Positions 35,935 through 45,335 of a stretch of 64,000 bases of DNA are shown here, in pieces; the first letter of the stretch is position 1, and the number at the start of each line of letters is the position of its first letter. This DNA comes from CADEDH01 sp963732695 (lineage in GTDB: Bacteria > Actinomycetota > Acidimicrobiia > Acidimicrobiales > SZUA-35). A program made the position numbers and the translations under genes. The notes under the pieces are model-generated. The model was given only the letters and a program-made list of their open reading frames with translations. It was not told the DNA's origin and searched no databases. The DNA is taken from assembly GCA_963732695.1 (NCBI GenBank), contig CAVTAP010000012.1, positions 1 through 64,000 on the forward strand. Reading direction: 5' to 3'.

Positions 35935-37308
35935 ATGGCTCGTCCGAAGCGAACGTACCGGTGCCGCAGCTGCGGTGCTTCTCCCACCACCTGGGCCGGG
36001 CAGTGTCCGGCCTGCAACGAGTGGGCCACGGTGGAGGAGGTCACGGGGGCCGAGGCCCGGGTGGCCGCCCTGGCCGGAGCCGGGGGAACGGGCGGGGCGA
36101 CGGTGCAGGCCCTGGCCGACGTGGGCACCGGGGCGGTGTTCCCCGCCCCCACCGGGGTCGATGAGATCGACCGGGTGCTGGGCGGCGGCCTGACCCCCGG
36201 GTCGGTGTCGCTGCTGGGGGGCGAGCCCGGGGTGGGCAAGTCCACGCTCACCCTGCAGTTGGCGGTCTCGGTGGCGGCCCAGGGGGCGTCGGTGCTGCTG
36301 GTGGCGGGGGAGGAGGCGCCGGCCCAGGTGGCGGCCCGGGCCGCCCGGCTGGGCCCGCTTCCCCCCACCCTGGCCGTCCTCGACGACACATCGGTGCCGG
36401 CGGTGGTGGCCGCCCTGGAGGCGGTGCGGCCCCAGGTGGCGATCGTCGACTCGATCCAGATGGTCCGGGCCGACGAGGTGGACGGCCCGCCCGGCTCGGT
36501 GAGCCAGCTCAAAGCCTCCACCGAGGCCCTGATCGCGGCGGCCAAGCAGCTCGCGGTGTCGATCATCCTGGTGGGGCACCTCACCAAGGACGGCTCGCTG
36601 GCCGGGCCCCGGGTGATCGAGCACCTGGTCGACACCGTGCTCACCTTCGAGGGCGATCGGGCCGGTCAGCTCCGCTACCTCCGCGCCGTCAAGCACCGGT
36701 TCGGGCCCACCACCGAGGTCGGCCTGTTCGAGATGACGGGGGGCGGGCTGAGTGCGGTGGCCGATCCGGCGGGGCGGTTCCTGGCCGACCGTCAGGCCGG
36801 CCTGGCCGGCTCGGTGGTGGTGCCGGTGCTGGAGGGCCGTCGTCCCATCCTGGTGGAGGTGCAGGCGCTGGCGGTGGAGGTGCCGAACCCGCCGGGCCGG
36901 GTGGCCGTGCAGGGGGTCGACGGCCGCCGCCTGGCCATGCTGTCGGCCGTCATGGTCCGCCGCATGGGGATCCCGGTGAACCGCCAGGACGTGTTCGTGT
37001 CGTGCGCCGGCGGGGCGGCGGCCAAGGAGCCGGGCGCCGATCTCGGTGTGGTGCTGGCCCTGGCCTCCTCGATGCTGAACCGCCCCCTTCCACCCGATCT
37101 CGTGGTGTGCGGCGAGGTCGGTCTGGGCGGCGAGTTGCGGGCTGTTCCCCAGCTCGATCTACGGCTCCAGGAGGCCTACCGCCTGGGCTTCCGCTCCGCC
37201 GTGGTGCCATCGTCGGCCGGCCGGGGCCCCACCGGGATGGCCGTCTCCCGGGTCGCCACCGTGGCCGATGCGGTGGCCACCATCCGGTTCGGATCCACTC
37301 CCGTGTAG
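35935..37308 (+). CDS. radA: DNA repair protein RadA/Sms
   Basis: A 457-residue branch-migration helicase acting in recombinational repair. The N-terminal zinc finger is CRSCGASPTTWAGQCPAC. The RecA-like core has Walker A LGGEPGVGKSTL and Walker B VAIVDSIQ, and the RadA-specific motif is KHRFGPTTEVGLF in place of the usual KNRFG. The C-terminal Lon-protease-like domain (residues 290-450) has PGADLGVVLALASS. disA follows 77 nt downstream, a common actinobacterial and firmicute pairing in which DisA scans DNA and makes c-di-AMP. Confidence 0.96.
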   Translation: MARPKRTYRCRSCGASPTTWAGQCPACNEWATVEEVTGAEARVAALAGAGGTGGATVQALADVGTGAVFPAPTGVDEIDRVLGGGLTPGSVSLLGGEPGVGKSTLTLQLAVSVAAQGASVLLVAGEEAPAQVAARAARLGPLPPTLAVLDDTSVPAVVAALEAVRPQVAIVDSIQMVRADEVDGPPGSVSQLKASTEALIAAAKQLAVSIILVGHLTKDGSLAGPRVIEHLVDTVLTFEGDRAGQLRYLRAVKHRFGPTTEVGLFEMTGGGLSAVADPAGRFLADRQAGLAGSVVVPVLEGRRPILVEVQALAVEVPNPPGRVAVQGVDGRRLAMLSAVMVRRMGIPVNRQDVFVSCAGGAAAKEPGADLGVVLALASSMLNRPLPPDLVVCGEVGLGGELRAVPQLDLRLQEAYRLGFRSAVVPSSAGRGPTGMAVSRVATVADAVATIRFGSTPV

Positions 37309-37385
37309 GCGGCTCGACGGTGCGGGCTCCGGCGGTGGTACAGCCGCCCACGCGTGCGCCACCACCGGTCGTCTACCATGCATCC

Positions 37386-38453
37386 ATGGATAGTCGGGTC
37401 GACGGTGCGCTGCTCAGGGCGATGGCGCAGGTTGCGCCGGGTTCGCCCCTGCGAGCCGGGCTCGATCGGATTCTCCAGTCGGGCCGAGGGGCGTTGATCG
37501 TGATCGGCGACGGCCCCGAGGTGCTCAACATCTGCTCCGGCGGATTCCTGCTCGATGCCGCCTTCACCCCCCAGAGGCTCTCGGAGCTGGCCAAGATGGA
37601 CGGCGCCATCATCCTGGCCGCCGACGCCAGCCGGATCGCCCGGGCCAACGTCCACCTGGTGCCCAACCCGAACGTCCAGACCTCGGAGACCGGCACCCGG
37701 CACCGGACCGCCGAACGGGTGGCCCGTTCGCTCAACATCCCCACGGTGGCGGTGTCGGAGTCCCGCCAGGAGATCCAGGTCTACGTGGGCGATCAGCTGC
37801 ACCACCTGTCGTCGGCCAGCCGGCTCCTGGAGCGCTCCAACCAGGCCATCCAGACCCTGGAGCGGTACCGGGCCCGGCTCGACGTGGTGTCCCAGAACCT
37901 GTCCGCCCTCGAGGTGGAGAACCTGGTGACGGTGCGCGACGTGCTGGAGGTGCTGCAGCGGGCCGAGATGGTGGTGCGGATCTCGATCGAGATCGAACGC
38001 AACCTGGTGGAGCTCGGCTCCGACGGCCGTCTGGTGCGCCTCCAGATGGAGGAACTGATGGTGGGCGTGGCCGACGACCGCCGCCTGCTGCTGATGGACT
38101 ACGTGGAGCCCGGGCTCCTGAGCGACATCGACACCGCCATGGACACGCTCACCTCGCTCGACGACGACGACCTGTTCGACGACGAGGTGCTGGCCAAGAT
38201 GCTCCACATCGGCGGCGGCCCCGACCTCGACGCCAACGTGGAGGCCCGGGGCTTCCGGCTCCTGTCCAAGCTGCCCCGGGTCAACGAGACCGTGGTGGCC
38301 CGGGTGATCGAGCGGTTCGGCACGCTGGCCCAGGTGTTGCGGGCCACCACCTCCGAGTTGGAGGCGGTGGAAGGGGTGGGCCCGGGCCGGGCCAAGGCCC
38401 TCAAAGAGGGCGCCGGCCGCCTGGCCGAGTCGTCGATCCTGAACCGTATCTGA
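37386..38453 (+). CDS. disA: diadenylate cyclase, DNA integrity scanning protein DisA
   Basis: A 355-residue DisA that condenses two ATP into c-di-AMP and pauses on branched DNA. The DAC domain (residues 10-145) has the catalytic MDGAIILAADASRI and ETGTRHRTAERVAR motifs. A helical linker follows, and the C-terminal helix-hairpin-helix domain has LPRVNETVVARVIERFG, then VEGVGPGRAKALKEG. ATG 37386 gives the family start MDSRVDGALLRAMAQVAPG. The radA neighbour supports a role in genome-integrity signalling. It is convergent with the Crp gene, with almost no gap. Confidence 0.96.
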   Translation: MDSRVDGALLRAMAQVAPGSPLRAGLDRILQSGRGALIVIGDGPEVLNICSGGFLLDAAFTPQRLSELAKMDGAIILAADASRIARANVHLVPNPNVQTSETGTRHRTAERVARSLNIPTVAVSESRQEIQVYVGDQLHHLSSASRLLERSNQAIQTLERYRARLDVVSQNLSALEVENLVTVRDVLEVLQRAEMVVRISIEIERNLVELGSDGRLVRLQMEELMVGVADDRRLLLMDYVEPGLLSDIDTAMDTLTSLDDDDLFDDEVLAKMLHIGGGPDLDANVEARGFRLLSKLPRVNETVVARVIERFGTLAQVLRATTSELEAVEGVGPGRAKALKEGAGRLAESSILNRI

Positions 38454-38465
38454 GCCCGCCGGGCT

Positions 38466-39125
38466 CCAGCGCGACCGCAGCTCGAGCTGGGCCCGGTCGA
38501 GGATGTGGTAGCGGCGGTCCCGCTGCTCGATCCAGCCCAGGCGCACGAACGAGGCGATGGCCTTGTTGACCCGTTCCCGGCTGGCCCCCACGATGCCGGC
38601 CAACTCCTCCTGGGTGACGGGGAGGGAGAAGTCGTCGGCCTCGCCGGCGATCTCCAGCAGGCGCTTGGCCGTGCGCCCGGTGACGTCGAGGAACACCGAG
38701 TCGGCCAGTACCCCGTCCATGTTGCGCAGGCGCGCCGTGAGCAGGCCCACCACCCGCCACAGCTGGGCCGGCTGCTCGGCGTAGAGCCGGCGGAGCGGGG
38801 CGTAGGGGATGGCGATGACCTCGGAGGGCTCGAGGGCCCGCCCGTCGGTGGAACGGTTCTGCCCGTCGAACAGGGGCATCTCGCCGAACAGGTCGCCCTC
38901 TTCCATGAGGGCCACCACCGACTCCCGCCCGTCGATCGAGCGGTTGACCATGGCCAGGCGGCCGCTGACCACGACGAACAGCTCGGTCGGTTCGTCGTCC
39001 TCACTGAACAGGAGGTCGCCCCGGGCCAGGCGGCGCTGGGTGCTGGCCGCGGCCAGGTCGGACAATGTCGCTGGGTCGAGATCCTGGAACAGCTCGACGG
39101 CTTTGATCTGCTCGACGTCAACCAT
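38466..39125 (-). CDS. Crp/Fnr-family regulator without its own stop codon
   Basis: A cyclic-nucleotide-binding regulator of about 220 residues. It has a cNMP domain (LFSEDDEPTELFVVVSGRLA, GDLFGEMPLFDG) and a C-terminal HTH (LPVTQEELAGIVGASRERVN, then IASFVRLGWIEQ). The binding-pocket Arg-Ser pair is replaced by NRSTDGRAL, so the ligand may not be cAMP. The family end is near residues 215-220 (LDRAQLELRSRW). No stop codon follows: the frame stays open antisense through disA and into radA to about 37176, more than 400 further codons. I give only the conserved part. ATG 39125 (MVDVEQIKAVELFQDL) fits the family. Confidence 0.85.
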
Positions 39126-39260
39126 TGGCGCAACGGTAGACGAACCGACGCCCACTTCACCGACCGTCGGGTGGCGAAAGTCACGCAACCGCCACCGCCG
39201 GTGGCCGGGCCCGGTGCCAGGCTGCAGGCGGCGGGGCCGGGCCCGGTAGGGTCTGGGGCG

Positions 39261-39887
39261 ATGGACGTGTGGGGCGTGGTGGTGGCTGGCGGCGGAGGAA
39301 GCCGCTACGGCGGGCTGAAGCAGTTCGAGCTGCTGGCCGGCCGCCGCGTCCTCGACTGGTCGATCGCTGCCCTGGCCCCGGTCTGCCGGGGGGTGGTGGT
39401 GGTCGTTCCCGCCTCCGTCCTGGCCGGGCTCCACCTGCCCCCGGGAGCGAGCGCCGTGGCCGGAGGCGACACCCGCTCCGACTCGGTGCGGGCCGGGCTC
39501 GACGCGCTGCCGGCCACCGCCTCCCACGTGCTGGTCCATGACGCCGCCCGCCCGCTGGTGACGACCGAGGTGGTGGGCCGGGTGTGCGACGCCCTGGCCG
39601 CCGGGGCCGTGGCCGTGGTGCCGGTGGTGCCGGTGACCGACAGCCTGAGGACCGTCGAGGGACGTCCGGTGGACCGCAGCGGGCTGGTGGCGGTGCAGAC
39701 CCCGCAGGGATTCCGGGTAGAGGTGCTGCGTACGGCCCACGGTGCGGGCGACACCGCCACCGACGACGCCAGCCTGGTGGACAGGTTGGGCCTCACCGTC
39801 GTCCATGTCGAGGGAGACCCCACCAATTTGAAGATCACCGCCCCCCACGACCTGCGCATGGCCGAGGTGTTGCTGCATGACCGCTGA
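39261..39887 (+). CDS. ispD: 2-C-methyl-D-erythritol 4-phosphate cytidylyltransferase IspD
   Basis: A 208-residue MEP-pathway enzyme that forms CDP-methylerythritol. The CTP-binding VVVAGGGGSRYGGLKQFELLAG is shorter than usual at the G-rich loop but keeps Arg and Lys. AGGDTRSDSVRAGLDAL, VLVHDAARPLV and AVQTPQGFRVEVLRTAH follow, and the C-terminus has GDPTNLKITAPHDL. ATG 39261 is supported by the family N-terminus. It overlaps ispF by 11 nt, so IspD and IspF are made together. Confidence 0.94.
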   Translation: MDVWGVVVAGGGGSRYGGLKQFELLAGRRVLDWSIAALAPVCRGVVVVVPASVLAGLHLPPGASAVAGGDTRSDSVRAGLDALPATASHVLVHDAARPLVTTEVVGRVCDALAAGAVAVVPVVPVTDSLRTVEGRPVDRSGLVAVQTPQGFRVEVLRTAHGAGDTATDDASLVDRLGLTVVHVEGDPTNLKITAPHDLRMAEVLLHDR

Positions 39888-40437
39888 GCCGGCGCCCCCC
39901 ACCGGCCTGTCAACCGAATCCCCGCTCCCGGCCCCGTCCCTGCCCGCTCTGGGCCTCCGGGTGGGCCAGGGCTTCGACGTCCACCCCTGGTCCGACGATC
40001 CGGCCCGTCCCCTGGTGCTGGGCGGTCGGGTGTTCGAGGGCTACCCGGGCCTGGCCGGCCACAGCGACGCCGACGTGATCGCCCACGCCTGCACCGATGC
40101 CCTGCTGGGAGCGAGCGGTCTGGGCGATATCGGCAGCCTGTTCCCCGACGACGACCCGGCGTTGGCCGGAGCCGACAGCGTGGTCATGCTGAGCCGGGTG
40201 GTGGCCCACCTGGCCGGGCGGGGCTGGGCGCCGGTGAACATCGACTGCACCGTGGTGCTCGACGAGCCCAAGCTGGCCCCCCATCGCAAGGAGATGGAGT
40301 CCCGGCTCACCGCCGCCGTGGGAGCCCCGGTGACGGTGAAAGGCAAACGGACGGAGAAGCTGCCGGGATTGGCCGGTGGCATCCAGTGTCACGCTGTGGC
40401 TCTGGTCATACAGGACCGGATGGAGCAAGGATGGTGA
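39877..40437 (+). CDS. ispF: 2-C-methyl-D-erythritol 2,4-cyclodiphosphate synthase IspF
   Basis: A 186-residue zinc enzyme of the MEP pathway that releases CMP to give the cyclodiphosphate. It has GQGFDVHPWSDDPARPLVLG with the metal ligands Asp-x-His, LAGHSDADVIAHACTDALLG, DIGSLFPD and a C-terminal TTEKLPG-like segment (KRTEKLPGLAGG). The N-terminal 28 residues are a Pro-rich extension not seen in most homologues. A later start would remove it, but the only nearby ATG is 39877, overlapping ispD. Confidence 0.94.
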   Translation: MTAEPAPPTGLSTESPLPAPSLPALGLRVGQGFDVHPWSDDPARPLVLGGRVFEGYPGLAGHSDADVIAHACTDALLGASGLGDIGSLFPDDDPALAGADSVVMLSRVVAHLAGRGWAPVNIDCTVVLDEPKLAPHRKEMESRLTAAVGAPVTVKGKRTEKLPGLAGGIQCHAVALVIQDRMEQGW

Positions 40438-40441
40438 GGGT

Positions 40442-41446
40442 ATGAGCGCCGCTCGCAACAGCCGGCCCGGATCGGGCCGATCGGCCGGCCGGCCCGCCTC
40501 TGGCCAGACCAGTGGGCCCCGCCGGGCCAGCACGGCCGGAAGCGGCTCCCGAGGCTCGGCCGGGCCCGCCGGCGGCGGCCCCCGGGGATCGGCCGGCAGC
40601 GCCCGCGGGGCCGGGGGCCGGGGCCCCGCCTCCGGCGGAAGACGGCCGGGTGGCCAGCCCCGGGGTCTCGGCGGGGAGCAGGTGGAGGGCCGCCACGCCG
40701 TGCGGGAGCTGTTGTTGGCCGGCACCCGGCGGGTCCGGGAGGTGCTGGTGGCCGACGACACCGAGCCGGCCCCGATCATGGACGACATCGAGGAGCTGGC
40801 CCGGGAGCTCAACGTGCCCCTGCGGCCCGTCACCCGGCGCCGGCTGGAGTCCGAGGCGGCCACCGCTGCCCCCCAGGGCGTGCTGGCCCGGGCTGCCGCC
40901 CTCCCCGAGCACGACCTCGACGAGCTGGCGACCGGCCCCGCTCCCTTCCTGCTGGTGCTCGACGGCATCACCGACCCGGGCAACCTCGGAGCGCTGCTGC
41001 GCACGGCCGAATGCGCCGGGGTCACCGGTGTGGTGCTGCCCAGCCACCGGTCGGCCCACATCACCCCAGCCGTCACCAAGGCGGCGGCCGGAGCGGTGGA
41101 GCATCTGCCCCTGGCCCTGGTGGGCGGCATCCCGGCCGCGCTCAGCCGGCTGACGGCGGCCGGTGTCACCACCGTGGGTCTCGATGCCGGGGGCGACCGG
41201 TCGCTGTTCGACCTGCCCGACCACGCCGCCGGTCCGATCGCCCTGGTGCTGGGGGCCGAGGGCCGGGGACTGGCAAAACTGACCCGTCATAGAGTCGACA
41301 TGCTTGTTGCGATACCGTTGTTGGGGCGTCTCAACAGCTTGAATGTGGCTGCTGCGGCCGCCATCGCATGTTTCGAGATCGTTCGACGCCGGCAGGGTGC
41401 ACCCGACGGCCCGAGGTCGATGGGCGAGCCTGACCCGACCGGTTGA
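40442..41446 (+). CDS. rlmB: 23S rRNA (guanosine-2'-O-)-methyltransferase RlmB (TrmH/SpoU family)
   Basis: A 334-residue SPOUT methyltransferase. The first 75 residues are a disordered Gly/Arg/Pro/Ser tail. Then comes the L30e-like domain (QVEGRHAVRELLLAGTRRVREVLVAD) and the knotted SAM domain with FLLVLDGITDPGNLGALLRTAE and IALVLGAEGRGL. The end IPLLGRLNSLNVAAAAAIACFE is the SpoU motif 3. ATG 40442 follows the ispF stop by 4 nt, so it is in the same operon. Its likely target is G2251 of 23S rRNA, by family. Confidence 0.92.
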   Translation: MSAARNSRPGSGRSAGRPASGQTSGPRRASTAGSGSRGSAGPAGGGPRGSAGSARGAGGRGPASGGRRPGGQPRGLGGEQVEGRHAVRELLLAGTRRVREVLVADDTEPAPIMDDIEELARELNVPLRPVTRRRLESEAATAAPQGVLARAAALPEHDLDELATGPAPFLLVLDGITDPGNLGALLRTAECAGVTGVVLPSHRSAHITPAVTKAAAGAVEHLPLALVGGIPAALSRLTAAGVTTVGLDAGGDRSLFDLPDHAAGPIALVLGAEGRGLAKLTRHRVDMLVAIPLLGRLNSLNVAAAAAIACFEIVRRRQGAPDGPRSMGEPDPTG

Positions 41447-41458
41447 TTGGGGAAACGA

Positions 41459-43270
41459 GTGAGTGAGGCCAGCTACACCGCCTGGGACGACAACCTCTAT
41501 GCGTGGCCGCCGCCCGAGGGGTGGTACCAGGCGTCGGACGGCCGTTGGTGGCCGGCCGGGTACGGCCCCGCGGTGCAGGCCCCGGCCTCCGGTGCCGCCG
41601 CCGGCCCGATGGAGGCCTCGGGCCCCGGCGCCGTCGACCCCTACGATCAGCGCACCTCGGCCATACCGGCCGGCGGGCTGGCGGCGGCGGCCGCCGCCTC
41701 AGGAACGGGCCCGGCCGAGCGGGCCGAGGCCGAGACCCGGCGCCGGGTGTTCGACGAGCTGCCCCCGATCGACGATGTGTTCGGCGGCATCGACCCCTAC
41801 GCCGACGACGAGGAGGCCATGGCCTCCCCGCCGCCCGAACCTGAACGGCGCGAACCGGCCGGGTTCGACCCCGGGCCCACGCCGATCGGCTCCGACGGTC
41901 CCGGTGTGCCGGGTGCCGACCCGGCCGGCCACGGCTACCTTCTCCTGGGCCCGTCCGGCCCGTCCAACCCTGGGGCCGACAGCCCGGCCGGCAACGGCAC
42001 GCTGAGCGGCCCGCCGGCGGCCCCGCCGCCGCCCCCGTCGTTTCTCCTGGGCGGTCCGGGTGGCGACAACGGTTCGGCGCCCTACGCCGGCCCCCCGGCC
42101 TTCGACGAGGCCGCCACCGTGTTCGCCCCCTCGGCCCCGCCACCCCGTCCCGATTCGGCGCCGGCCGCCGACGATCCCACCGGCCCCATGGCGGGTCGCC
42201 CGACGGAGTCTCCTCACGACGACCCTCCCGTAATAGCCAGCGGCCCGGGCCGGCCCCCGGTGGAGGACTGGGCCACGACCACCACGATCCTGCCCCGGGA
42301 CGACGACGGCGCCACCAGCCAACTCGACCTCGACGCCTTGCGGGAGGCCGACCGGGCGGCTGGTGCCCACCGCAACCCCGAGCTCCATCGGGACCATGAG
42401 CCCTACCGGGACGGCGGCGGCTACCAGGACCCGGGCCCCGGTCGCTCCCGGGGTGATCGACGGGACGCCGACTGGGGGGCGGACGCCGATTGGGCCCCCG
42501 GCGACGAGGGGATCCGCCGGCCGGTCCCGGCCGACCCGGAGCCGGTGCTGGCCGCCGGCGGCGCCGGCTTCCATCGTGACCAGTCCGGCCCTGACGACGA
42601 TCCGTCGGATCGGTCGGGTGGCTACGGCGACTACGGCGACGTCCCCATCGGCGCCGCTCCCGCCCCCCGCCGTTGGTGGCCGTTGGTGGCCATCGGCCTG
42701 GCCGTGCTGGTGGCGGCCGCCTCCATCGGCGGCTACTTCGCCCTCCGGGACGACACCCAGAACTCCGCCACCGCCGACGGCGATCCGGCCACCGACGGCA
42801 CTCCCGGCTCGTTCGCCAGCCCCTATCCGTTCGGCAAGGTGGTGGTGGTCTACTACAACGACGAGGCCACCAAGGAACAGCGCCGATGGGTCATCCAGGT
42901 GTTGGCACCGGTGGTCGACGCCACCCAGCAGCTGGTGGGCGCCGGCACCGCCGCGGCCCCCGGCCAGGGTGAGGTGCTGGCCCAGACCCGGGTTCGTATC
43001 ACCTACCAGTCGGGGCCGGAGCCGGGCTCCCTGTCCGACCTCCGGTTCAAGGCCGTCGGTGCCGCCCCGGGCACCGTGTTCGACGCCGCGGTGGCCTGCC
43101 CGGCCGCCGCCCCGCTCGACGAGGCGGCCCAGGTCACGGTGCTCGACTCGGCCGAGGGTGACCTGTGCTGGCGGATTCCCCAGGGAGAGCTGGCCACCCT
43201 CAAGCTGGCGGTGGAGGCCGAGGCGGCCGACGGCACGGTCCACATGGAGCTGAACGCCCCCGCCGGCTGA
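41459..43270 (+). CDS. DUF2510-like membrane protein with disordered region
   Basis: A 603-residue protein. The N-terminus carries a tryptophan-rich module of the DUF2510 type (PPPEGWYQASDGRWWPAGYG). About 360 residues of low-complexity Pro/Gly/Ala/Asp sequence follow. One membrane helix (WWPLVAIGLAVLVAAASIGG) is near residue 405-425, and a 160-residue folded C-terminal domain (GKVVVVYYNDEATKEQRRWV, then CPAAAPLDEAAQVTV) lies outside. No function is known to me. GTG 41459 is preferred to TTG 41447 because GGGGAAAC lies just upstream. Confidence 0.75.
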   Translation: MSEASYTAWDDNLYAWPPPEGWYQASDGRWWPAGYGPAVQAPASGAAAGPMEASGPGAVDPYDQRTSAIPAGGLAAAAAASGTGPAERAEAETRRRVFDELPPIDDVFGGIDPYADDEEAMASPPPEPERREPAGFDPGPTPIGSDGPGVPGADPAGHGYLLLGPSGPSNPGADSPAGNGTLSGPPAAPPPPPSFLLGGPGGDNGSAPYAGPPAFDEAATVFAPSAPPPRPDSAPAADDPTGPMAGRPTESPHDDPPVIASGPGRPPVEDWATTTTILPRDDDGATSQLDLDALREADRAAGAHRNPELHRDHEPYRDGGGYQDPGPGRSRGDRRDADWGADADWAPGDEGIRRPVPADPEPVLAAGGAGFHRDQSGPDDDPSDRSGGYGDYGDVPIGAAPAPRRWWPLVAIGLAVLVAAASIGGYFALRDDTQNSATADGDPATDGTPGSFASPYPFGKVVVVYYNDEATKEQRRWVIQVLAPVVDATQQLVGAGTAAAPGQGEVLAQTRVRITYQSGPEPGSLSDLRFKAVGAAPGTVFDAAVACPAAAPLDEAAQVTVLDSAEGDLCWRIPQGELATLKLAVEAEAADGTVHMELNAPAG

Positions 43271-43290
43271 ACCACCGGCTGGTCGAGATG

Positions 43291-43364
43291 AGCCCGAAGT
43301 CGGATTCGAACCGACGACATCTGCTTTACAAGAGCAGCGCTCTGGCCAACTGAGCTATTCGGGC
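43291..43364 (-). tRNA. tRNA-Thr(TGT)
   Basis: A complete 74-nt cloverleaf. Acceptor GCCCGAA pairs with TTCGGGC, D arm GCTC/GAGC, anticodon stem GCTCT with loop CTTGTAA (anticodon TGT), T arm GTCGG-TTCGAAT-CCGAC, and discriminator T. It stands between a DUF2510 gene and a LytR_C gene. The same acceptor and discriminator occur in the partial tRNA at the window's left edge. Confidence 0.97.
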
Positions 43365-43543
43365 CGGCCCCACCATCCGGTGGTTCACCGCTAGTGTACG
43401 AGCAGGGCATCTCGTCGTGGCGCCGGGCGCGTCGTGGGGTGTGCGTCCCCTCGGTCGAGGGTCCCCTTCGCGGCGCTCCGTTGTCCCTAGTCTTGAGTGG
43501 CAGGAACCGGATCACGTGAAGCCCGCATCGCAGGGAGCTGAGC

Positions 43544-44275
43544 ATGCACGCAGGTGAACAACTCGGGCTCGACGATGGCTCGCTCGCCGGTCGGGTCGGG
43601 CTGGTCCGGGCCCTGGTGCTGATCGGGGTGGCCCTCGTCATCGGCGGCCTGCTCGTGTTCCGGGGCCTCGATTCGGGCCCCGACGCCGTGGTCGCCGGCC
43701 CCGACGTCTCCAGCCCGGCCGACGAAGGCAGCGTCGACGACGCCGGCGCCACCCCAGGATCCGACGCCGGGGGCGCGGCCGACGACGAGCAGAACCCGGC
43801 CGCCCTGTCCACCGCGTCCACGGCCTCGGCCGACACGGTGGCGCCCGCCGGGTCCGGCGGCACGGTGGCCGCCCCTTCCACCACCGCCCCGGCCGGTGCC
43901 AGCACGACGGTGGCGGCGGGGACGTCGACCACCGCCGCCCCCTCCACCACGGCCGCTGCCGGCAGCCCGGCGGCCACCACGGTGCTGGTGCTGAACGCGG
44001 CGTCGGGCAAGGGCGTGGCGGCAGCGGGAGCGCAGGTCCTGAAGGATGCGGGCTACACCGTGATGGCACCGAAGAACGCCAACGGCCCCAGCAAATCGAA
44101 GGTCCTGTACACGAAGGGCAACCAGGCGGCGGCGGAAGCGGTGGCGGCGGTGTTCGATGTCGACCCGACAGCGGTGGTCGGCGCCTTCGACCCGGCGAGG
44201 TCGCCCATCGCCACGATCGGCGATGCTGATGTCATCGTCGTCATCGGGACCGATGGCGTCATCAAGACCTCGTAA
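43544..44275 (+). CDS. LytR_C-domain membrane protein
   Basis: A 243-residue protein with one membrane helix near the N-terminus (LVRALVLIGVALVIGGLLVF), a 100-residue Ala/Thr/Gly-rich extracytoplasmic linker, and a C-terminal LytR_cpsA_psr C-terminal domain (TTVLVLNAASGKGVAAAGAQ, ending DVIVVIGTDGVIKTS). The catalytic LCP domain is absent, so it is an LytR_C-only protein. The role is probably in the cell envelope and not defined. Its 3' end overlaps the glycerate kinase start by 23 nt. Confidence 0.85.
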   Translation: MHAGEQLGLDDGSLAGRVGLVRALVLIGVALVIGGLLVFRGLDSGPDAVVAGPDVSSPADEGSVDDAGATPGSDAGGAADDEQNPAALSTASTASADTVAPAGSGGTVAAPSTTAPAGASTTVAAGTSTTAAPSTTAAAGSPAATTVLVLNAASGKGVAAAGAQVLKDAGYTVMAPKNANGPSKSKVLYTKGNQAAAEAVAAVFDVDPTAVVGAFDPARSPIATIGDADVIVVIGTDGVIKTS

Positions 44276-45335
44276 GCGCCGCTCGCCCTCCGACGATCCC
44301 ATCTCCGAGGCGGAGGCGGCACCCGAGGAGCCGGGCGCGCCCCGGGTGGTGTTCGCCTTCGACAAGTTCCGGGGCACGGCCACCAGTGTCGAGCTGGCCG
44401 AGGCCGGCGCCGCCGTGGCCCGTGCCGCCGGATGGCGGTCGGTCGCCGTGCCCCTGGCCGACGGGGGCGAAGGGTCGCTGGCCGCTCTGGGCGGGCCCAA
44501 CCGGTTCACCACGGTGGCCGGCCCCCTGGGCGACCCGGTGGAGGCCGGGTGGCGGATGGAGGGCCGGGTGGCCTGGATCGAGATGGCCGCCGCCTCCGGC
44601 CTGCTGCTGGCCGGCGGGGCCGCCGGCAACGACGCCATGGCCGCCGACACCACCGGCACCGGCCAGCTCATCGCCAACGCCATCGAGGTGGGGGCCCGCA
44701 CGATCTACGTGTTCCTCGGCGGGTCGGCCACCACCGACGGGGGCTGGGGGGCGGTGCGGGCCATGCCCCCGGCGGCCCGGATGAAGGAGATCGAGCTGAT
44801 CGTGGCGTGCGACGTCCGCACCCGGTTCACCGACGCCGCCGATGTGTTCGGCCCTCAGAAGGGGGCCACCCCCAGCCAGGTGGCCCTGCTCGGCCGTCGC
44901 CTCCAGCGCCTGGTGCAGGTGTACCGCGACACCTACGGGGTCGACGTGGGCACGATCGAGGGGGCGGGCGCCGCCGGCGGCCTGGCCGGAGGGCTCGTGG
45001 CCCTGGGGGGCCGGATCGAGCCCGGTTTCGACGTGGTGGCCGAGTCCGTCGGGCTCGACGAGCACCTGCGCACCGCCGCCCTGGCCGTGACCGGCGAGGG
45101 CTATCTCGACCCCGAGTCGTTCAACGGCAAGGTGGTGGGCGGGGTGGCCGGGTGGGCGGCCGAGGTCGACGTGCCGGTGCTGGCCATCGTGGGCGACCGA
45201 GACCCCGACGTGGAGGCGCCGCCCGGGATCGAGGTGGTATGCCTGGCCGAGCGGTACGGGCTCGACCGGTCGTTGGCCGCGCCGGTGCCCCTGGTGGCCG
45301 AGATCCTGGCCGACTACCTCGACCCGCCGGGCTGA
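44253..45335 (+). CDS. glycerate kinase
   Basis: A 360-residue glycerate kinase of the GlxK/YxaA type that phosphorylates D-glycerate to 2-phosphoglycerate. It shows VVFAFDKFRGTATSVELAEA, the LADGGEGSLAAL signature, FLGGSATTDGGWGAV and GAGAAGGLAGGLVALG with the late VTGEGYLDPES. ATG 44253 gives a 29-residue basic leader before the conserved strand. The overlap with the LytR_C gene suggests coupling, although their functions look unrelated. Confidence 0.92.
   Translation: MASSRPRKRRSPSDDPISEAEAAPEEPGAPRVVFAFDKFRGTATSVELAEAGAAVARAAGWRSVAVPLADGGEGSLAALGGPNRFTTVAGPLGDPVEAGWRMEGRVAWIEMAAASGLLLAGGAAGNDAMAADTTGTGQLIANAIEVGARTIYVFLGGSATTDGGWGAVRAMPPAARMKEIELIVACDVRTRFTDAADVFGPQKGATPSQVALLGRRLQRLVQVYRDTYGVDVGTIEGAGAAGGLAGGLVALGGRIEPGFDVVAESVGLDEHLRTAALAVTGEGYLDPESFNGKVVGGVAGWAAEVDVPVLAIVGDRDPDVEAPPGIEVVCLAERYGLDRSLAAPVPLVAEILADYLDPPG

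Noticed and set aside
38466..39125. Crp as a long 649-residue protein
   Set aside because: The extra 400 residues are antisense to disA and have shadow composition. I annotated only the conserved part and reported the missing stop separately.
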